From positions 15,092,603 through 15,156,602 of the forward strand of contig CM063112.1 in the NCBI GenBank assembly GCA_031841125.1: DNA of 64,000 nucleotides, written 5' to 3'. The position numbers and the translations under genes are program-made. Source of the stretch: Acanthococcus lagerstroemiae (lineage: Eukaryota > Arthropoda > Insecta > Hemiptera > Eriococcidae). The notes beneath the pieces are model-generated. The model did no database searches. It saw only the letters and a program-made list of their open reading frames with translations, and had not been told where the DNA came from. Positions 44,380 through 56,185 of the stretch are shown here, one piece after another. Numbering within the stretch: position 1 is the stretch's first letter; each line of letters begins with the position of its first letter.

Positions 44380-46638
44380 GTACAGTAAACTTAACGAATT
44401 AAAAGTATTCGAGTAAACAATCAATTGGAAGTGAACAAACTAACCTACAAACAAACGATCAATCAATCAAACGAGAAGAAATATGTACACAAACAAAAAC
44501 AATCAGATAATCAACCAACTGAACATTCAAACAAATAAAACGCTAGCAAGCAAGCAGTTAATCAGTAGAATGTGAACAAACTAACCAACAAACAAACAAT
44601 CAATCAATATCAAACGCCGTGAACAAACAGGCAAGCAAACAAAAAATAATCAAATAATGAGACAACTGAGCATATAAATGAACAAACAAAAAAATGATTG
44701 ATTAATTAGTGATTGATCTATGCCAATCAATCAATTAATCACAGTCAATCTCCAAATCAATCAATCAAAAGTGAACAAGCAAAAAACAGTCAAACCAACT
44801 AACACTCAGTCAGTCAATTAGATGTGAATAATCAAATAATCAATAAATGAATTGATTAATCAAAATTGAATGAACAGTTGGAAATTGATATCAAACAAAC
44901 AAGAGACATTCAATCAATCTATTAAACAAGCAAACAAACAGAAACAAAAACAAACCCATGTAAAACACATATGTATGGAAAATGTTGACTAAAATATCAG
45001 TATTGAAACCCGGGACATTTTTAGTACCTATTTTCCTGTGCAATGCGCATACAAATTAATATTGATGCTCTGTTTACTATAAAATATGTTGTATACATTT
45101 CTATGGACAAAATGAACTCGTGTTCAGTGGATATATAATGCAGTTGCCATTTTAGTCAACAAGTATCTACTTGTATCAACATTACTATAAACATTGTAGT
45201 ATGCAGTAAATTAACATGCGCTCAGTAGACATCGATAAATTTTCATATAGTTGGCATTTCAATTGATATTATAATTGACAAGTATTAACATTACTTATCA
45301 ACATTGTAGTATCAGTGTATAAAAAAATAGATATAATTGTCCAGTTGACATTAAAATTGACCTGTCTACTTGGCAAACAGTTTAGGTTAAATAATTTTTG
45401 AATAAATCAAGTTATCATAATTCTTACATATGATTAAGTTTAATACAATATGTTCCAAAGAATAAAGTAAAAAAAAGTTAAGTGTATACAAATGTTGATG
45501 CTTCTGTCAACGTTGACAGTGTTTCATTGGAATATGACAAACAAACAAACCATTAAATTATCAAACAACTGAACCAACAAAAGACAAATGAATGGTCCAT
45601 CTGTTTTCAATCAATCAATCAATCAACCAATCAATCAATTAATTAAACACACAATTAGTCAATCAGATGTAAACATGCAAATAAAAGAAAGCAATGATTC
45701 ATTCATCAATTCACACATTTATTCATTTGTTCATTAAATAATCAATTAGTTTAAATCAACGATATTCATTCATTCATAAAATATTTAAGTTATCAATGAA
45801 TGAAAAGTGAACAAACCGGTGAAAAAAGTGCCAATATTGACACTGAGCTCAACATTAAACTGGACCTTTTAATATAATACTAAATTCTGTTACATTACTT
45901 ATGCTGTTGCTCAAAGGTCATTATTTGATGTCACACTAGTCTGGAATTTTGTATCTCATTTTGAATCAATTACAAATAGTTGTTATGGCAATAAAAGTCG
46001 AATTGGCCAATTGACACTTTTATCACTGTCAAAGTTTGAATCGAGAATTTAATAAGTAATCAGTATCGAATTTTGTATAGAAAAACTTTTGGTCAGCAGA
46101 TCTCTCATTTTGTTGATATTGAATATGTAATTGAGAAACTTATTAGCGTCAAGTTGAGTTAGGTATAGAAAAATTAGATAACTCAATGACAAGATCAAAG
46201 TCTATATGGAAATCAATATCAACATTTTCATCAGCATTTAAATAGTCTAAGTCAGCAAAAAATTTGTGGTTACCAAGATGTTTTTCTGTACATGATTTGA
46301 TATCGACTTTCTCATCGGCTTTCAAGTAGCCAAAGTCAACAAAAATTCAAAGTCGCCAAGTTGATTTACTGCGCATAATTCCATGCCTTCTTTTCCAGCT
46401 GTTTTTTTTTTTTTAGTAAAGATGACCAGTCAATGTCGACAATGATATCAGTTTCAGCTCGACTTTTCAATTGACATTGCGTATTCAATACAACAAATTT
46501 GTGGTATTGGAAAAGTGATCGATTTTGCCTGTCGACAAACATGTCGACTTTATTGACTGTGTTTCATAGAAATAGACGAACAAAGGAACAATCTGTTAAT
46601 CAAAAGTGAACAAACAAACCAGCAAGCAATGAATTAAG
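44380..46638. repeat. CAAT/CAAA tetranucleotide-like arrays with a GTTGAC-rich middle
   Basis: Bases 44,380-44,960, 45,535-45,830 and 46,560-46,638 consist of AATCAATCAAACAAACAA-like words with irregular interruptions. Bases 45,000-46,560 between them repeat GTTGACATT, ATCAACATTA and GTCGACAA words in both orientations at irregular spacing. No coding potential. The whole looks like old, expanded and eroded simple sequence. Confidence 0.6.
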
Positions 46639-46695
46639 TAATGGTCGAGGGGGCGGTTCCAGGGCTCGGGTTGAGCTCAAATGAAAAAAGAGAGA
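46639..46695 (+). mobile_element. SINE type A, 3' fragment
   Basis: TAATGGTCGAGG, then TTCCAGGGCTCGGGTTGAG and ATGAAAAAAGAG match the 3' 55 bp of the SINEs at 5.3 and 23.8 kb. The tRNA part is missing. It is embedded in the CAAA array. Confidence 0.65.
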
Positions 46696-47080
46696 AGTAA
46701 AGAAACACCTAGTCAACTAAACAAACGAACAAATAAAGAAGCAAGCAACAAGAAAAGTAGCTAGCCAGCAAATATATATATTGAAATCAGCCTTTCTAAC
46801 GCGCTTTAGCTGCTATAGAGTTTTTATTTATATTTTTTCATTTCTCTCGCGTGCAGTAGGATGGTGTAGCAGACAGGAAGAGCAACAGCAAGCCCAAGGA
46901 TAGAAAGAAAAGTAAAATGAGAACGTATTGTTTCGATGTACTCGGAATATTGGAAAATTCTCTCGAACCTTATCAACGTTGTATATGGTGCACGAATCGA
47001 ATGGAAAAACGTTATATACCAAAGTCGATGCTCCATTTTCTCTTGCAAAATCTGCGGGCTCTGTCCTCTCTGTATGTACA
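46696..47080. other. Unassigned DNA
   Basis: The CAAA/CAAG simple sequence continues to about 46,770, followed by ordinary DNA. Frames on both strands at 46,820-47,100 show no known domain. Confidence 0.35.
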
Positions 47081-47700
47081 TACAGGGTGTTCCAGTTAGG
47101 AGGCGAGAGGAATAAAGAACGTGACGTATGTGGCTTATATACGTATACCTGCTAGTTTTGAAAGTTTGAAAGGTAGTGAATTTTCATTGCGAGTCCGATT
47201 CCTAGTTTTAATTCCGACCCCACCCCCCTCCTTAGGTAATCGGTGGATGGAACGCCAAAAAGATAGTGAAGATGTACCAGACTGAACAGCCTACCTTCGA
47301 CATTGAAAAACCTACATCAGTTTTGTAATTCTAATCATAAAATTTAAGTATAATTTTTTAAGTACACTAATTTTCGGAGCTCGTTCAAAATAAGCAGCAG
47401 GTGGTAATAGTTTTAGTCGATCTACTGCTATTGAAACAAGTCGCAAAAATTTTATCGTGCGTGAGCAGAATTCAGTCCCAAAATTTGGACAGTTTCATGA
47501 CATTTTGCAAAATTTAAAAATTTTTGAGTAAGAGTTCACCTTGAAAAATGTCATTATTTGTCAAATATGACTATGAATCGCGACAGCTATGAAAGAGAAA
47601 CAGAAATAATCATCGCCGCCTCATTAGCTATCTTGAAAATTAAAGGAGCGACGAAATTTAAAAGTTGTGCACACGTTAACAATTTTATTCTAAATTTTAC

Positions 47701-48107
47701 TATTAGAATTCAGGGTTCATGTAAAAAATAACCATAGTCAGTTTTGAAATTTCAACTTTGTCGTCAGATAGCGCTATAAGTTCTCCTGAGCTAGGTAAAC
47801 TGTCAGCGTGAGTTTGCCGACAGATGTTGCCTTGTTCAAATGCTATATTATGTTGGAGCATAATGGCTGTGGATACGCGTTATCTGTCCACAGAGTCGGA
47901 ATTTCAAAACTGACTATGGTTGTTTTTCACATGGACCCTTCGGGGGTACAGGGAGGCACGTGCCCCCAATATTTTTACATTAAGTTATGATGAAGGAATA
48001 TCCATTTTTATCTACCTCGGTAATAATTCAAGCTAAATTTTCTCTAGTGAATTGTGCCCCCCCCCTCTCCGATCATGTTGAGCACGCTACGCCTCTGGAC
48101 CCTTCAA
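47701..48107. mobile_element. Nested MITE with about 40-bp TIRs, itself split near one end
   Basis: AGGGTTCATGTAAAAAATAA and the following 20 bases at 47,712-47,752 return inverted at 47,899-47,939 (ending TTTTTCACATGGACCCT). The TIR probably extends outward to TA (TATTAGAATTC at the left, CAATTGTA at the right beyond 48,105). A hAT MITE has inserted directly at the right TIR. Confidence 0.7.
47942..48097. mobile_element. hAT-type MITE with perfect 8-bp duplication GACCCTTC
   Basis: GACCCTTC occurs at 47,934-47,941 and 48,098-48,105. The 156-bp insert has GC-rich ends: GGCACGTGCCCCC near the left and GTTGAGCACGCTACGCCTCTG at the right, with a 9-C run. Because the duplicated target is the outer edge of the neighbouring MITE, this is the youngest of the three nested insertions. 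Confidence 0.85.
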
Positions 48108-48379
48108 TTGTAAAGCTGATAAGAGTCTCTATAGTGTCATTCGGTAAATTTCTATTACTTCTTCAATTCATTACTGATCGATTACCTGCGAAAAAAATGC
48201 TAAATTAAAATGGGTAATCAGACTGTCAGTGAAAGTTCGCTATTTTAGACTTGGAAAGCTTGTAGTCTTCTTCACTTCGAAATAAAGATATTCAGCTCTT
48301 GTGCGTAACATTGTTTCTTCCTTTCGGCGAGTTCTATCACGTGCTACCAGCTTGGCATACTGAGCTGGAACACCCTGTA

Positions 48380-49019
48380 TGCATGCTATCTATATTCATA
48401 CAATACTTAACATGTATACATATACGTACTTGGGCAACAATTTTGCTACGCTGGCGATTTGTCAGCCTGCTAGACTCGTTGACTCGTATCGTTCGACGCC
48501 CTGGGAATTATGTATATTAAAGTTTCATAGGCCCGTGGGAAATACACGTTGTAAGGATTCCTTAAATGGGAATAAGTCCGCCGGGAATGATACCGTTTAG
48601 ATCTTTTAACCCTAACCCATCTTTTCGTGCGCTGAAAATGACTGTAGGTATTTTTGGAAAGAATTTGCGGAATTTTTAACTCAGTTTCGAGTGCCATTAG
48701 CTTAAATCAAGCCCGTGGCTGAAACTACTGTTTTACTTTTTTTTCTCTCTCTTTCTTTTTTTATTCAGTTGTGAATTCACGAGCGGATGAGCCTAAGAAG
48801 TATCCTCGCGGGATAGTGACTATATTTTTCAATTTTCGTGCATCTGTAATTTTCAAATAAGCGAGCATGTTGCAGAAAATCCACTATATAGCGAACTTTT
48901 TCAGCAGTTGTGTCGAAACATTGATTGAAAGATATGAGGAGTATCAACTTTCTTATTCTAGGTCCTTCTCCTAGATCAGAATTTAAACGAGACTAATGAG
49001 AACGTACAGGCCGTAGAAT
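48380..49019. other. Unassigned; strong acceptor-like site at 48,767
   Basis: A 35-base pyrimidine tract (48,731-48,765) ends in TTATTCAG at 48,768. The downstream plus-strand frame VNSRADEPKKYPRGIVTIFF stays open for about 29 codons. No donor of good quality was found, so an exon is not called. Confidence 0.3.
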
Positions 49020-49440
49020 CTTACGCTTATAAATGAGTCGTGACAGAGTCCAAAAGAATCTTAACGAGTCTTGTCAGCGCCCGATCAGATTTTAACGAAG
49101 TCCACGTGAGGCATGGAAGAACCTAAACAGAGTTTGAATAAGTTCTAAAAATTTATGATCAGTTTTAATGAAATCTGAATAAAACAGATAAAGCAGCATA
49201 AGTTGTATCAGAGTTTAAATAAGACTAAAGAAGTGTCAATAAAGTCGAGATACGTTATCAAAAGTTTGACTAAATTTCAACAGAAGCATGTGAATTTTGA
49301 AAAATTCTAAGAAAGTCTGCATGAGTCTGACTCTCTCAGAATAGGATCTGAATGAGTTCTAGGAGATACGAATGATAAGTTTTAAAAGTCTTAATGCGCT
49401 CGAATGAGCGTCGTAAAGAGTCCTGAAATAGTTAAATTGA
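49020..49440 (+). repeat. GTCT-type degenerate array, third locus
   Basis: GAGTCCAAAAGAATCTTAA, CGAGTCTTGTCAG, GAGTTTGAATAAGTTCTAA and similar words recur every 20-30 bp on the plus strand. It ends at an 11-C run (49,445-49,455). Confidence 0.55.
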
Positions 49441-49639
49441 GCTTCCCCCCCCCCCTCCAACAACTTTCCAGAGTCAACCTTCAGTGGCAGAATCTGGTCA
49501 GCAGTTGGAAAAATGTCATAAGCATTGACACTTTTTGCTTTTTAATTTTAAAACGGTTATCAGTTGGTGAAACTTGGATTTTCAGTTGGCGAAATCGAGT
49601 TTTTTCACCACCCTCTCTTCCCTAATCAAGTCGCCTCGG

Positions 49640-50050
49640 TAGATCTGCAGTGACTCTCTCCTCGCGAATGTATATTTTTGTATAAATCGTTCTGCTTAGC
49701 TAGCCTCTGCGTAGCATGATGCGAACGTCTCACAAACGTCTTTTGTCTCCTGCATACCTGGATTTCCGGTACGTGATCTTTCCTAACACGTTATTCTTCT
49801 TACTCGTTGTCCTTTTTACCCCTCGATCGGCCAGGTGGGACATTAATTTTCAGTTTTACGTTTTATAGCTCAGGTCATGCGTTCAGTTCGGTACCGAGTC
49901 ACAGTTCATGTTTCGTATCTACTCTGAATATCTGAGTACACGCGTTTTTTCTACTTACTCTCGTTTTCTGATTTCGAATGCCCTCGCTGCGGTCCGGGAT
50001 AAAAACTTCTTTTTTTCGTGCAATTTCCGAAAAACCTGCTCATCTTTGTC
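49640..50050 (+). repeat. Dispersed repeat, copy 2 (pair of 33,700-34,110)
   Basis: Matches the 33.7-kb copy in the same orientation, strongest at GAATGCCCTCGCTGCGGTCC near 49,977. Divergence is substantial elsewhere, so both are old. No transposon ends or duplications were located. Confidence 0.6.
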
Positions 50051-50599
50051 ATAAAGAGAGTGAAAATGAAATTCCTTTCCTTATTCAATTATTGCATCTA
50101 TATCTGAGGGGATCGACTAGAAGTCTGTGGACTTTTATTCCATTTCTTGCTGTATTATCGAAGTGACACTTGCGGGTTGAAATGGCACACAGGTTCTTCT
50201 CTGTGGGTGTCACTTCAACATCCCTTAAATGAAATGAATATGTTGCAGATAATAGCTTCATTTTCACGTATGACAATAAGTTGTAGTATTTCTTTATAAA
50301 GAATCGTCACAGTAATGTGAAGAGGATTGTAACTTAGCTAGTAGGGGTGCTTCTAATCCTACTTTTCTCAGTTTGAGTGTTGATTCGACATACATGATGA
50401 ATCTCCAATTAAATTGACCATATTACTGGTTTTTGAAAACCAAGCTAACTCTCATGTAAAACAGATCTATTCACCCCCATATGTATTCTTATTTTTGAAG
50501 GGCCTTGCAAATTGAGCATGGATGAGAAAATGTAAATGTGTCGAGGGAACGAATATGGCAAATTTTGAGCGACCCAATTTGTGACATTTTGGCACTTAT
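50051..50599. other. Unassigned DNA
   Basis: No gene, RNA or repeat boundary was recognised in this AT-rich stretch. Confidence 0.4.
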
Positions 50600-50960
50600 G
50601 GCACTTTGAAGATTAAATGAGTATTGAAGTGTCTTAGCCATAATTAAAGATAACTAAACGGTCTTAAAAAGTATGGAATTGTTTTAAGAAGTCTTGACCA
50701 TGTCCTGAAAAACTCTAATCAAGTTTGGAAGAGTCATAAAGATTCTTAAATCAGTTTTAAATAGTCTTAGCGAGTCAAAAGGTAAATGCTATAGTGTGAA
50801 ACATGTCTAGAAAAGTATGGAAACGTGTTTCTAACAGTCTTAGTGGATCTAGAACAATTTAAAAAAGCTTTCAGGAGTTTTAATAGAATCGAGAAAAATT
50901 TAGAAGATTCTTACGCGAGCATTGAACAAGTAATCTGCTGGAATTGAATGGTGCTGTATT
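50600..50960 (+). repeat. GTCT-type degenerate array, fourth locus
   Basis: GTCTTAGCCATAATTAAAG, CGGTCTTAAAAAGTATGGAA, AGTTTGGAAGAGTCATAAAG and related words recur on the plus strand, as at 42.9 and 49.0 kb. Confidence 0.55.
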
Positions 50961-51107
50961 GAGAGTTAAAAATTCTCGAAAAATGATTACCAAGTCGGAA
51001 ACACTTTGGAAGGCATTTCCACTTTCATTATCTGGAAAATAGCTGCAAAATTGTTTAAACTCCTAGTACGTCTCTTATCTTTGTTCTCCAAATTATAACG
51101 TTAAGGT

Positions 51108-52240
51108 GCTTTATTTATTTATTTATTTATTTATTAGAAATTTAAATCCCCCTCAACAGCACAGTGGCCAATAACAGAGGGAGACTATAATTAAGACTAT
51201 TTGCAAATTATAAGTTGCCACAAATTTTGGTGGAAAATAAAATAAAGTAAAAATGCATAAAAGAAGCAAAAATAAAACAAAAACAAACTAAGAAAACCAA
51301 AAAATAAAATAAGATAAGATTAAAAAAAAAGTAAACAAAACAAACAAATTTGCCAAAATAAAAATAAATATATAGTGGATGGAACACAGGATAAAGGTGG
51401 AGAAGAAACATTTGGGAGGGAGGGGGAACACATTATGAAAACATGACAACAATGACCGTTCTTGGAAGGGAAGCCAAGGGCACTGGTCCATAGAGTGGGG
51501 ATAACACAAACCTACCGGTTAGTTGCAGCTAGGAGGTATGGCAGAAAAGCTCCTGTTGGGCAGAATATATAAACATTGGTCTGTTCATATGAAAAATATC
51601 TATGTTAGGGTTTAGTCTGACAATTGTGTTGAATAATTTTAACGAACGAATAAGACGTATATTGTGATTGCTGTATCTAGGTATTGCAAATAAAACGTTG
51701 AATCGACTGTTAAAATTTGGAACTTTGATGTGTATGCAAGCCAATATATCGCTATCATATGTTCTACCATTCAAAATATCTCTCAAGAAAACTATGCCAG
51801 CTAATTTCCGTCTATTTTCCAGTGTTGTTATTTCAAACCCTATTAATAGTTCCTGATATGTTACATCAAATGGATCGTAAGGAAATAATTTTGAATACAA
51901 ATATTTTAAAAATTTACGCTGTATACTCTCAATTTTATTAATAAGGTCAATCCTTCCAGGATCCCGAATGAAGGAAGAAAAGAAGAAAATTCCAAAATTG
52001 ACCTGACAAAAGAAAAATAAAGCATTTTGGTTGTTTGTAGGTTCTTATAATTTCTGCTGTATCTGATGAAACCTTGTATTTTTTTACTACGTAATGTGAT
52101 TTCTTCTATATGTTTTGAAAAGCTCAACTTTTGATCCAGTAAAATTCCCGAATCCCTGACTTCTTGAACGTTGGTTAATTTGTTTTCCAGAATTTTGTAT
52201 GGATAATTTAAAATATTCTTTTCCAATACTTGAAAGGGGA
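51108..52240 (-). pseudogene. Jockey/CR1-like LINE 3' end with TAAA-repeat tail
   Basis: On the minus strand a first frame (52,226-51,906) reads VRDSGILLDQKLSFSKHIEE and MLYFSFVRSILEF. After a frameshift a second frame (51,900-51,529) reads LENRRKLAGIVFLRDILNGR and ends with RLIRSLKLFN and a stop. These are the classic post-palm VxDLGxxxDxxLxFxxHI and RRxLxDxxFLxxLLNG blocks of Jockey/CR1-type LINEs. About 390 bp of 3' untranslated sequence follows. It ends in an AATAAATAAATAAATAAA tail at 51,139-51,110, marking the insertion's 3' end. Truncated upstream of the palm and frameshifted. Confidence 0.85.
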
Positions 52241-53159
52241 AGTGAGGTCGGGTGAATACTATTCAATTCTGATATATTCCGAATTGAAGAGTCGGTTTCC
52301 GAATTGCCCTTAGTCCAAAATCGTAATTGTTTCGAATTCAGAAAAAAACGTTGTATTTATGTCGAATTGTACAGTTGGTAATCCTGAAGTGACACCTGGG
52401 ATGGCGAGTTGAGTGGGTTCTAGACCTACTGTCAAAATTTCAAGTCAACCCTATTCTTAGTCTGAACGACAGGGCTCCAAAGTAGGCAATGTCGTGGACT
52501 AAAATCAGTTTGGAAAAGACAAAGTGGGACGTGCTCGCGAATAACATATTTTTGTTTAAAGAAATGGGTGTAGCTGGTGGCCATCGATCTTATTCATTGA
52601 ATGTGTCACATTCCTCCCGGATAAGCTCAAAAATAGCAGGATTACGTCTTGTATTGTAAGAATATATTCGGAATAATGTATAGTCAACTCAGATCAGAAG
52701 AAAATTAAGTGAAGTTAGTACGTCAGTGGGACTGCTTGCGGAGCCGTCCTCGCTTTGGAGGGGGTCCTTGAGCCGCTGGAGGAGTGATACCTTGTCTTGA
52801 TCGATATCTCGACTTCTAATAGCGCCAAAAATCGATCTCAACGCCAAAAGGTATAGTTTGACTTCCTCCACTAGACTGCGCTAAAATCTCAAATTTCGTC
52901 GTTTTGTACTCAGGGCAGTTTGGGATCCGACTCTTCAGTTGCCTTTTTTAGCATTGATTCCTAAATTCGCCCTTGCTTGTTATCTATGCTCGACTAGTTT
53001 CATCCAATATCAGAGCCGGAAATTTAGTGCCGATTTCGATGGCAAATATAGAGGCTTCCGATGGTATTTGCGAATTGATTTCACAGTATCAGTTTGTTCG
53101 CGTATTTTCAATAAAAGTGGTATCCAATTGAATAGGCACGTTCTCGCTCCCGTGTAAGT
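52241..53159. other. Unassigned DNA
   Basis: No recognisable gene. A plus-strand frame at 52,939-53,157 contains a Cys-x2-Cys pair without histidines and has no splice support. Confidence 0.35.
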
Positions 53160-53910
53160 TCACTCACTGCGTCGAAGATCTACACCGATGGCGCATTTTT
53201 TTCACCGAGGAAGGGTGTAGTTCGTTGTACGAATTTTCAATGGGTAAAAAATTTTAGTGTGCCCATTCGGTCGAAAATTCGTAATATTCGAAGGCGAACA
53301 TATTGTTCGGTTCTGGCACGCTCGCGTATTTACACTAGATGCTCGCCTGTCAGTCAGATGCGAATTCGCGAGTAAATTCGAATATATATAGCGAAATTGT
53401 GAAATCGGAAAAAGTACATAAGAGGGTTATTTTTTATTTTTCGATATTCCGACAGAATGGAAAAAGTCAAGAGAGTTCCTAAGTAAATTTTACGCGATCG
53501 AACAGACGTTTTAGGATGTGTAAATAGATATACGAGTATTAGGGTAAGAAAGTGTAAAATTCTACGTTAGGAGAATGTTAAAGTACCTTCCTTCGTATGT
53601 ATAAGTACGAACTTCGTCGCAGCATAATACCGTTGGTGTAAATGGAAATGCGCCCCGAGTATGTGTACGAGTAATGCAAAGTAATCTCCATTTCGGAGTG
53701 AACGAATATTCGCGTTGTAATTTGCATACTAGGTAAATAACTTTAGCCGAGGTACGAGATAGCAATGTTAATTTTTGTTTTGCTCTTTTTTTGTTTCAGG
53801 TGAGTACCTTTTGCAAAAGTGGATTATATTGTCGGCGATGCGGAGGAATTTTATTTCGGAGTCGTTCGGCTGACGTCGGAGTATCGGTATAGTAATGGCA
53901 GCGAAACGTT
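53160..53910 (+). other. CpG-richer island containing a recursive-splice-like site
   Basis: The stretch is CpG-rich, lacks transposon signatures and includes GTAATTTGCATACTAGG near 53,717, an octamer-like word. It ends with the polypyrimidine/YAG/GTRAGT junction annotated separately. It could be conserved intronic or regulatory DNA. Confidence 0.35.
53780..53806 (+). promoter_or_regulatory. Recursive splice (ratchet point) candidate
   Basis: TTGCTCTTTTTTTGTTTCAG runs to 53,799 and is followed without a gap by GTGAGTA. A full-strength acceptor fused to a full-strength donor (polypyrimidine, YAG, then GTRAGT) is the hallmark of zero-nucleotide exons used to remove very long insect introns stepwise. 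Plus strand. The frame after it (VSTFCKSGLYCRRCGGILF) stops within 32 codons, so a normal exon is also conceivable but less likely. No partner exons are visible in the window. Confidence 0.45.
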
Positions 53911-54439
53911 TTATTTATAAATGAACTGCAATTTGAATCTCAATCTTGGTGTGACTGCCCCTTATGAAAGTCAACTTCAGGCGAGTTATTCTAGAAATCG
54001 GCATCTTTCAGTTACCAACACACATCTTGAATACTGAATCAGTTAGAGCATTTATATTTCAATGAATTCATAAAGAATTATCTCCTTCATATTTTCCGAA
54101 CCATGAACGTATATATGCGTGCCCCTTCTTTCAAGTGCCCAAAAAATCAGTTAAAGATCTTGGAGAAGTTTCAACGCCATCGCTTGCTTACGTCCTCGAA
54201 TCCTCATTTTTCCATAATGTTATCAAATTTTTTTGTGTTTTTTTTTTTATAATAAAGCATGAAGACCTTGTCAGAGGCAGGGTGGCCACTTGGTTATCTT
54301 TTCAGTCTTCAGTCATGTTTGGTCACTATTTCGAAAAGATCATTAAGTCATCTTTTTCATTTTCCTCCTCCAAAATATCAAACCAATTTGTGGCTACACT
54401 TTCAAGCTCTCAACGAGGAATTTAGGTCCCATTTAGTCT

Positions 54440-55325
54440 ATCAGCGTCAGTGGTATCAGATGGTAAGTGTTGCAGTTATTCCTGATATCCAGCTTTTCTG
54501 TCGTAACTATGCTACAACCAGAGCTGAAATCCTGTGGGGGCTGAAAATAGTTGCAAGTAATTTCAGTTTACGATCCTGTGATGATATAACTTCTCTATTC
54601 AGTGCCATTGTTTCCAAAACGTAAGAAATAGAAACCGTGACTATAAATAAAACGAAAGCTCAGTACCTAAGAACGGAAGCTCGTGGTTCATATTTTTACA
54701 GGCGTTTAATTGAGGATGTCATTTTAAAAAATGCCTGTTATTCTCCTCTGTACGATGAACGTCCAATGTCGCCAATGGGAAAGAGTTACTTTGTTTTAGA
54801 TTGTGTAAAAGTAAGAACAAGGTGATAGTTGCTCATATAGAAACAATTTTCCTAGGCTCTGCGACAGTTAAAGTCATTTTTCAATCCATTTTTTAGGCTA
54901 TGGATAAGGCTTACTTGCCGCTGACAAAATTGGTTAATGTTGGACTCAGATGATCTCAAAGTTAACAAATCACGAAATCAGTATTCAGTTTATTCAATGG
55001 GAAAACAAAAGTTATACATTCTAACTGTTTATTGAACATAGTGACTTGCAGCATACACAAAGTCCATAATGCCTGTTCAAAAGGTCGTAATGAAATTGAC
55101 CATGAAGCTTCAAAATTTGTCGTAGAGGTTTGTGTTATTTTATTCATAAACATCTACCCTAACCAAAAAGGAGATTTCCGCATCATTCAAGAAAAATTGA
55201 AGTTGTCCCCTGTAAAAATATCAAAACACATTGTGTCCGAAGGTCTGAAATATGCCGTTGACCTTTCATCTGGATCTAATTTTCCGAGTACCACGTTAGT
55301 GCAACCTAATCAAGTAATCAACTAA
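54440..55325 (+). pseudogene. hAT transposase-like pseudogene
   Basis: Successive plus-strand frames read ATTRAEILWGLKIVASNFSL, RSCDDITSLFSAIV, KTKAQYLRTEARGSYFYRRL, IEDVILKNACYSPLYDE, a degraded LPLTKLVNVG block, then CSIHKVHNACSKG. GDFRIIQEKLKLSPVKISKH follows. The order (RSCDDI..LF, RTKxxYL, YS..FDE, SDGPNVNK-like, CxLHxVHNA, DFxxIQEKL) is that of hAT-superfamily transposases and of host genes derived from them. Stops and frameshifts interrupt it, the zinc-finger N-terminus and C-terminal dimerisation region are absent, and no TIRs were found around it. It is an old transposase remnant, possibly related to the autonomous source of some hAT MITEs here. Confidence 0.7.
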
Positions 55326-55329
55326 TCGT

Positions 55330-56185
55330 CGTGAAATATTTTCATACAAACCTGCCATCAGAATTAGTGGGTACAATCCTCCGATAACTACCCAAATTGG
55401 AAAATCACGAACAGCTTTTCGAATTGCTTTAATGCAGCAAGATAGGCTTCTTCTATATGCGATGTTCGAAAAGTTTTTGGGTCTGGAACTCTACGTCAAG
55501 TGTACTTCAGAAATGCTATGAAACAGTCGTTTATTAAACGCCTACATCACATTTGTAAAATTTCGAATTGAGGAAAAATACACAAAAGTCAGATCGAAAA
55601 TTTTATTCTGCATACACTTCATTGACCAGTACTTGTTCCGTCTTTAATTCAATATTTTACTCGTGTTTGGAGAAATTTAAATGCTAGATAATTTGCGATC
55701 TTTTCACTGCCATTTCTAGAGTACAACTTCGACAGATGAGCTTACCACAATCAACGATAAATGTATCCGCTTGAAACTCGTTGGTAAACCTGGCTTATTT
55801 TGTAGAATAGCTGGATTTATCTTTTGGCATTGTTGAAAATTGAAACCTGTATTCTGCAGGTGAAAATTAGAAGTAATTCTCGACAGTCAATACAGGAACA
55901 GGTAACTGCAACTACATAGAACCCTCAACCCTCACGCCTCACATACGAGAGCCGACTTGTTCTCTTTACAAAACTCAGGCACTGAGAGTCCTTCAGTCAA
56001 TTAATTTCGAACCCTACTAGGTCATCATGCATTCTGAGTACCCAGTTGGTCTTCATGCCTGCTGATGTTTCGAAAATAAACTGAGGCTGTTTTAGGGATG
56101 AGAGACCGGGAGCGTGACGTTGTAGAGAAGTAAGGGGTCAAATGATTTTTTATTATTATTTTGAAACATTTTTTTTTTGTAACTC
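55330..56185. other. Unassigned DNA
   Basis: No recognisable gene or repeat. A 10-C run at 56,187-56,196 begins the LINE tail described next. Confidence 0.4.

Larger units (their letters stand above)
47083..48377. mobile_element. 1.3-kb inverted-repeat transposon with TA duplication
   Basis: The ends are CAGGGTGTTCCAG and its exact complement, and TA flanks both (47,081-47,082 and 48,378-48,379). That combination fits Tc1/mariner-like non-autonomous elements. About 400 bp of its length is a nested MITE (47,701-48,107). Without the nested material the element is roughly 890 bp and has no transposase frame. Confidence 0.75.

Noticed and set aside
53800..53895. Ordinary exon starting after the 53,799 acceptor (CRRCGGILF frame)
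   Set aside because: The frame ends within 32 codons and the donor consensus begins exactly at the acceptor, which fits a ratchet point better than a coding exon.
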